Assembly: GCA_024234325.1 (NCBI GenBank)
Contig: JACKOJ010000004.1
Coordinates: forward strand, 124,001-188,000
Direction: 5' to 3'
Length of the DNA: 64,000 nucleotides
DNA from: Pseudomonadales bacterium
GTDB lineage: Bacteria > Pseudomonadota > Gammaproteobacteria > Pseudomonadales > Pseudohongiellaceae
Shown: positions 60,653 through 64,000 of the stretch, piece by piece
How the letters are laid out: each line of letters begins with the position of its first letter
Numbering within the stretch: the stretch's first letter is position 1
Notes under the pieces: generated by a model
Database searches by the model: none
Told to the model about the DNA's origin: nothing
What the model saw: only the letters and a program-made list of their open reading frames with translations
Translations under genes and position numbers: made by a program

Positions 60653-62149
60653 TCAGTCGTCGAAGAGGCCGTCGGAATAAATGGAAGGAATGCGGTACTG
60701 CGCAAGAATGGCGGCTTCGCTGTCACGTGCCTGACGGTCGTCGACCACCAGCTGATAGCCGGCGTCATTGCGGAATACGACATGGGGCGCGGTGTTGTCG
60801 TGCAGCATGCGGGTGAACTGGCGGAAATCCCGAATCGGCTCGCCGTTCACGGTGTCCACAATCCAGTTGCGCAGGTCGTGGTAGCCCAGATTGACGTCGG
60901 CCGCGAGCACCTGCAGCGCCACGACCAGCTCGCGTTTCTCCGGCGAACTCCACTCGCTGCGAGCCTGCAGCAGATTGACCGGAGCGGTGCGGTTCCAATC
61001 CGGTCCCCAGCGTTTAATCAGGTTCATGTTCAGCGGCACAAACAGCACGCCGCCGTAGATATAGTATTCCGGCACCTCATCGAAGGCCTCCGGCTTCACC
61101 AGGCTGTAGCTCGGCTGCCGCTTCTGCGCCACCAGTTGCTGCGTCATCAGCCGACCATTGCGGGAAAACTCGATCTCGACCGGTTCACCAATCTGACGCA
61201 GGTCGATGGCGTATTTGTAATTGGTCTGCAATTCCGGGTTGACGGTAATGGTGCTGTCCCCCGCCACCGGGAAACCGGCAATGCGGGTAATCACGTCGTT
61301 CTCCTGCAGCACACCGTCGGCGGGAGAATCCTCGAACACCTTGATGACAAGAACACCGTTCTGCTGGGGACTCAGCCCGTAGGCGTCCTTGGCCGCCGGA
61401 CTCTCCAGATCCTGGGTGCGAAAGCCGAGATCGGGAAACCCGTCATTGATGCCGTCCTCGGCGTCTGTCAGCACATGCTGGATGACGTCGGGAGGAACAA
61501 AATAGCCCAGGTTCTCGGCACGCCCGCCGGAATTGGCCTGCATGACCACGCCCACAATCTGGCGGTCCACAATCACAGGGCCGCCACTGTTGCCGGGGTT
61601 GATCGCCGCATCGATCTGGCCCGCCAGCAGGAAGTCGCCGGAATGGGCATAGATCTGCTGTTCCACACGGGACAGAATGCCCTTGGTGATGCTCAGCGTG
61701 CGCCCGCCCATCGGGTAGCCGAACACATACACCTCGGCCTGCGATTGTGGCAGGTCTCCGATCTCCAGCGGTTCAAGATCGGCGAAGAACCCCGGATCAT
61801 CCACCTCCACGAGCGCCAGATCCGCAGAATGCGAGACAAACACCACTCGTGCGGTATACCGGTTGGCATCGTTGTGTTTCTGCACCTGCACATAACTGGC
61901 GTCGGCAATAACGTGAGCATTGGTCAGAATACGGTTGCCGGAGATCACGGAACCCGAACCACTGCTCTGGCTGGGCGTCAGCAGCCGCCAGGGCGTAAAA
62001 TAATCCGGCGCGGCCTGAGTGGTGTAGATTTTGACAATGGAGCTTTCAATGGCCCGAATGTCTTCACCGCTCTGGGCGTATGTTAAAACAGGGAGAAAGG
62101 TGGCAAACAGGCAGAACAGTACAGCATGGCTGCGTCGGGCAAGGGTCAT
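60653..62149 (-). CDS. Deg2/Deg9-like periplasmic serine protease with PDZ domain
   Basis: 498 aa from the ATG at 62149, which has GAAGGA seven bases upstream. Signal peptide (cleaved after TYAQ), trypsin-like domain with TNAHVI (His), ADLALVEVD (Asp) and GNSGGPV (Ser), then a PDZ domain (GVLVIKVFEDSPADGVLQEND). The remaining 170 residues form a second PDZ-like region ending VVDDRQARDSEAAILAQY...IPSIYSDGL. This tail resembles plant Deg2/Deg9-type proteases more than DegP/DegQ/DegS. Probably envelope quality control. Length exceeds DegQ. Confidence 0.85.
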   Translation of the reverse strand: MTLARRSHAVLFCLFATFLPVLTYAQSGEDIRAIESSIVKIYTTQAAPDYFTPWRLLTPSQSSGSGSVISGNRILTNAHVIADASYVQVQKHNDANRYTARVVFVSHSADLALVEVDDPGFFADLEPLEIGDLPQSQAEVYVFGYPMGGRTLSITKGILSRVEQQIYAHSGDFLLAGQIDAAINPGNSGGPVIVDRQIVGVVMQANSGGRAENLGYFVPPDVIQHVLTDAEDGINDGFPDLGFRTQDLESPAAKDAYGLSPQQNGVLVIKVFEDSPADGVLQENDVITRIAGFPVAGDSTITVNPELQTNYKYAIDLRQIGEPVEIEFSRNGRLMTQQLVAQKRQPSYSLVKPEAFDEVPEYYIYGGVLFVPLNMNLIKRWGPDWNRTAPVNLLQARSEWSSPEKRELVVALQVLAADVNLGYHDLRNWIVDTVNGEPIRDFRQFTRMLHDNTAPHVVFRNDAGYQLVVDDRQARDSEAAILAQYRIPSIYSDGLFDD

Positions 62150-62487
62150 GGGCAGTCCTTCAGCATAAGCGCGCATCGGCTTCTTGGAATTGTCGCGTGA
62201 CTGCCTTTATGTCACAGGTTTTGCGGTCATGGCAAGCGTCTGACAGGCCGGGAATTCACCGGTCAGGGAAGCCTGCAGCCAGGCCGAGGAAGGTGCCGTC
62301 CAGCAGGCCGTGGTGCCAAATTCACCACGACGTGGTCAAACTCGCACAAGTCCTGGGAAACGTGCTCCGTAACCCACTGTTTTTGCTGGATAATATTCTT
62401 GGCATTTGAATTGCTTTATCGCTGTTGACGCTGACCGAACGCCCCGGGGTACCCGGAGGCGGGACACCACATTACAAGGAGTCTTTG
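62150..62487. other. Divergent intergenic region between the Deg-like protease and the PspB-like gene
   Basis: No gene seen. It contains a perfect 13-bp palindrome ACCACG-A-CGTGGT (62324-62336) that looks like an operator half-site pair, and an AT-rich GGATAATATTC (62388-62398) that could be a -10 for the plus-strand gene; no good -35 pairs with it. The Shine-Dalgarno AAGGAG at 62476-62481 fixes the start of the downstream gene. Confidence 0.4.
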
Positions 62488-62712
62488 ATGGAAGTTTTTC
62501 TGTTCGTGATCGCAATCGTGCTGATTGCCAACTATTTCAGTTACAAGAAGGAAGCCATCAAACTGGCAAACAAGGTGGACCACGTGGAAAACAGCGTGGT
62601 GCAAAAAGAGCTGGACGCCGTTAAGCAACGCCTGGCGGTGCTGGAAAAAATTGTCACAGACAAGCGCTACGACCTGAACGAAGAGCTGAACAATCTGAAG
62701 CGCGAGGACTGA
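62488..62712 (+). CDS. PspB-like small membrane protein with coiled coil
   Basis: 74 aa from ATG 62488, with AAGGAG six bases upstream; an earlier in-frame start at 62425 lacks one. A membrane helix at the very N-terminus (MEVFLFVIAIVLIANYFSY), then a charged coiled coil with VKQRLAVLEKIVTDKRYDLNEEL, reminiscent of the RLQALExILD end of phage-shock protein B. No pspA or pspC adjoins. It may sense or buffer envelope stress, like the divergent protease gene; this is inference. Confidence 0.7.
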   Translation: MEVFLFVIAIVLIANYFSYKKEAIKLANKVDHVENSVVQKELDAVKQRLAVLEKIVTDKRYDLNEELNNLKRED

Positions 62713-62764
62713 GCCACCCTTGAACCATCCTTGACGCGCCCTGCCGTGCCGGTGGCGGTCCCGC

Positions 62765-63316
62765 CTACTTCAGAGCGGCAAGCCCGCGCATTCGGTGACT
62801 GACGGGCAGCAGCACGGCAACGAGCGTGGCCGCCAGCGCGGACTTGACCACCGACCCCAGGTAAAACGGTGCAATCCCGTTGGCATAAGCCTCCGCCACT
62901 CCGTAAAGATGGCTCATCCACAACCATCCGCACATCAGAATGATTGCGTGGCCCAGCAGCATGCCGAGCAGCCAGCGGGGCAAACTGATCGCAAAGCTGC
63001 CATCACTGGCGTGAGAGCGACACCAGCCAAGACACCCTGCCCCCAGTATGAAACCCACGAGATAGCCACCACTCGCGCCGCCGAGCACCGCCAGCCCGGA
63101 TGCGCCCTCGCTGAACACCGGCAAACCCGCAGCGCCCAGGCCGATATAGAGCAGCACCACACTCATGCCCTGCCGCGCACCCAGCAGGGCACCCGCACAC
63201 AGCACCGCAATGGTCTGCCCGGTCTGCATGATGGTGGTGCCGGGAATGGGAAACTCGAACACGGTACCCAGGTAGATGAGAAACGTGAACAATGGAATCG
63301 AAAGCAGAGATTGCAT
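62765..63316 (-). CDS. bioY: Biotin transporter BioY (S component)
   Basis: 183 aa, six hydrophobic segments. GLPVFSEGASGLAVLGGASGGYLVGF carries the BioY signature around residues 63-88 (GLPVF and GGYLxGF). The S component of an ECF transporter binds biotin. No bioM/bioN ATPase genes adjoin, so it is a solitary BioY; such proteins work alone or share another module. It is convergent with the PspB-like gene (52-bp gap). Confidence 0.9.
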   Translation of the reverse strand: MQSLLSIPLFTFLIYLGTVFEFPIPGTTIMQTGQTIAVLCAGALLGARQGMSVVLLYIGLGAAGLPVFSEGASGLAVLGGASGGYLVGFILGAGCLGWCRSHASDGSFAISLPRWLLGMLLGHAIILMCGWLWMSHLYGVAEAYANGIAPFYLGSVVKSALAATLVAVLLPVSHRMRGLAALK

Positions 63317-63353
63317 GAACAGGATTTCCTTACATCAGCTCTACGGACAGCCC

Positions 63354-64000
63354 CTAGAGCGCTTCAAAGTTCATCAGACGAAAGCGTGCCACATCCGAAT
63401 TTTCAAGCATGAACTGCACTCGATACGCTTTGCCACCAAACTGCAAGGTATCGGAATACACCCCCGTAAAAAAATCGAAACTGCCACTGCATTCCGGCAA
63501 GAAACCATCTTTCGTCAGGCTGTTGCTGCTATTGAACGCACGCGCCTGGCTCAGTTGAATGACCCCATTGTTCAGGTCGGTTACACGGAAGCCGATATCC
63601 ATCTGCAACTTGCCATCGATCGGCTTGCGCACGCCATTCAGATACGTCTCGATACAGGTGGAAATTGCGTTCGCCTGATCGTTCATGACCCCGATATTGT
63701 TCAGACCCAGCTTCAACAAGGGGTCAGGAGCAACCCCACTGAATGGCAAAGGCCATTCAGCACTGGCCTGATAGGTCTGGGGTTGCGCCACCAGATGCTG
63801 CGTCGTGTCACTGTTGACTTCGTTTGAGGACGAAATCACGGACACTGAATTTGAATCAGTCAGCGGCAGATTGACAGTAATGCGCAGCAGCGTGCGGTAT
63901 CCTTCACCGGCCCATTTACCATCTCCGCTGCCTGTGTAGCGCTCGGCGTCGTCATTTACCTCTACAAATAAAATGTGCTGCCCACTGCTGCGCAAGTCAA
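63354..64000 (-). CDS. Unknown protein, 5' end beyond the window
   Basis: At least 214 codons; the frame is open at the right edge and no convincing start is seen, so it is partial. The visible part is acidic, beta-rich in appearance (RTLLRITVNLPLTD, VSVISSSNEV), with two Cys (STCIETYL, PECSGSFDF) that could form a disulfide in an exported protein. No family recognised. It ends 37 bp upstream of bioY on the same strand. Confidence 0.65.
   Translation of the reverse strand, partial: DLRSSGQHILFVEVNDDAERYTGSGDGKWAGEGYRTLLRITVNLPLTDSNSVSVISSSNEVNSDTTQHLVAQPQTYQASAEWPLPFSGVAPDPLLKLGLNNIGVMNDQANAISTCIETYLNGVRKPIDGKLQMDIGFRVTDLNNGVIQLSQARAFNSSNSLTKDGFLPECSGSFDFFTGVYSDTLQFGGKAYRVQFMLENSDVARFRLMNFEAL

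Overview
The window is about 58-60% GC by eye, densely coded, and comes from a polarly flagellated, respiratory gammaproteobacterium. Gene order strongly resembles the Pseudomonas-type chromosome (gyrA divergent from mtaD-ubiG-mupP-yciK; ihfB-rpsA-cmk next to an O-antigen locus; fleSR-fliE...fliA running into ccmA-I). Several differences from Pseudomonas point to a marine relative such as the Pseudohongiella/Cellvibrionales-like groups. The genus is a guess; the class is secure.

Layout. 64-5071 (minus): the end of a surface-polysaccharide locus (WbpM-like dehydratase, WecA/WbpL-like transferase), comEA-like, pyrF, lapA, ihfB. 5140-11987 (minus): rpsA, a tyrA::cmk fusion, pheA without a chorismate mutase domain, gyrA. 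12301-18049 (plus): mtaD, ubiG, a MupP/Gph-like phosphatase, yciK and two tandem GGDEF paralogues, one intact and one degenerate. 18060-29073 (mostly minus): rluB-scpB-scpA-trpS, yciO-like, yciI (plus), cyclophilin-xth, a stand-alone HemD-like protein, a 33-codon small membrane ORF with a repeat-rich upstream region, moaB, moaA and an AlkK-like acyl-CoA ligase. 29578-37009 (minus): a complete cytochrome c maturation operon ccmABCDEFGHI. 37111-59695 (minus): a flagellar cluster fleS-fleR-fliEFGHIJK-fliLMNOPQR-flhB-flhA-flhF-fleN-fliA plus a DUF2802 gene. 59948-64000: dcd, a Deg2/Deg9-like protease, a PspB-like small membrane protein, bioY and an edge-truncated unknown gene.

How the genes work together. 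The flagellar block encodes the MS ring/switch, export apparatus, hook-length ruler, polar placement factors and the FleS/FleR two-component system. I read sigma-54 promoters directly in front of fleS, fliK and fliL, a weaker one before flhA, and a FleQ-box-like palindrome before fleS. The ccm operon matures c-type cytochromes. The chemotaxis/motor block that usually separates fliA from DUF2802-ccmA in Pseudomonas is absent here, and fleQ is not next to fleS.

Most unusual signals: (1) a family of 113-164 bp palindromic repeats, present as two inverted pairs (29190-29545 and 42972-43364). Each folds into a long closing stem with small hairpins inside, and stem sequences differ between copies while pairing is kept. 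I cannot assign it to a known family. (2) In-frame fusion of prephenate dehydrogenase to cytidylate kinase with aroA missing from between them. (3) A degenerate GGDEF protein that keeps the RxxD inhibitory-site motif beside its intact paralogue. (4) A fliK leader in which the Shine-Dalgarno sequence can be sequestered in read-through mRNA but probably not in mRNA from its own sigma-54 promoter. (5) A four-copy 15-bp tandem repeat abutting the ribosome-binding site of the acyl-CoA ligase gene.

I recognised no rRNA or tRNA gene, no CRISPR array and no transposase gene.
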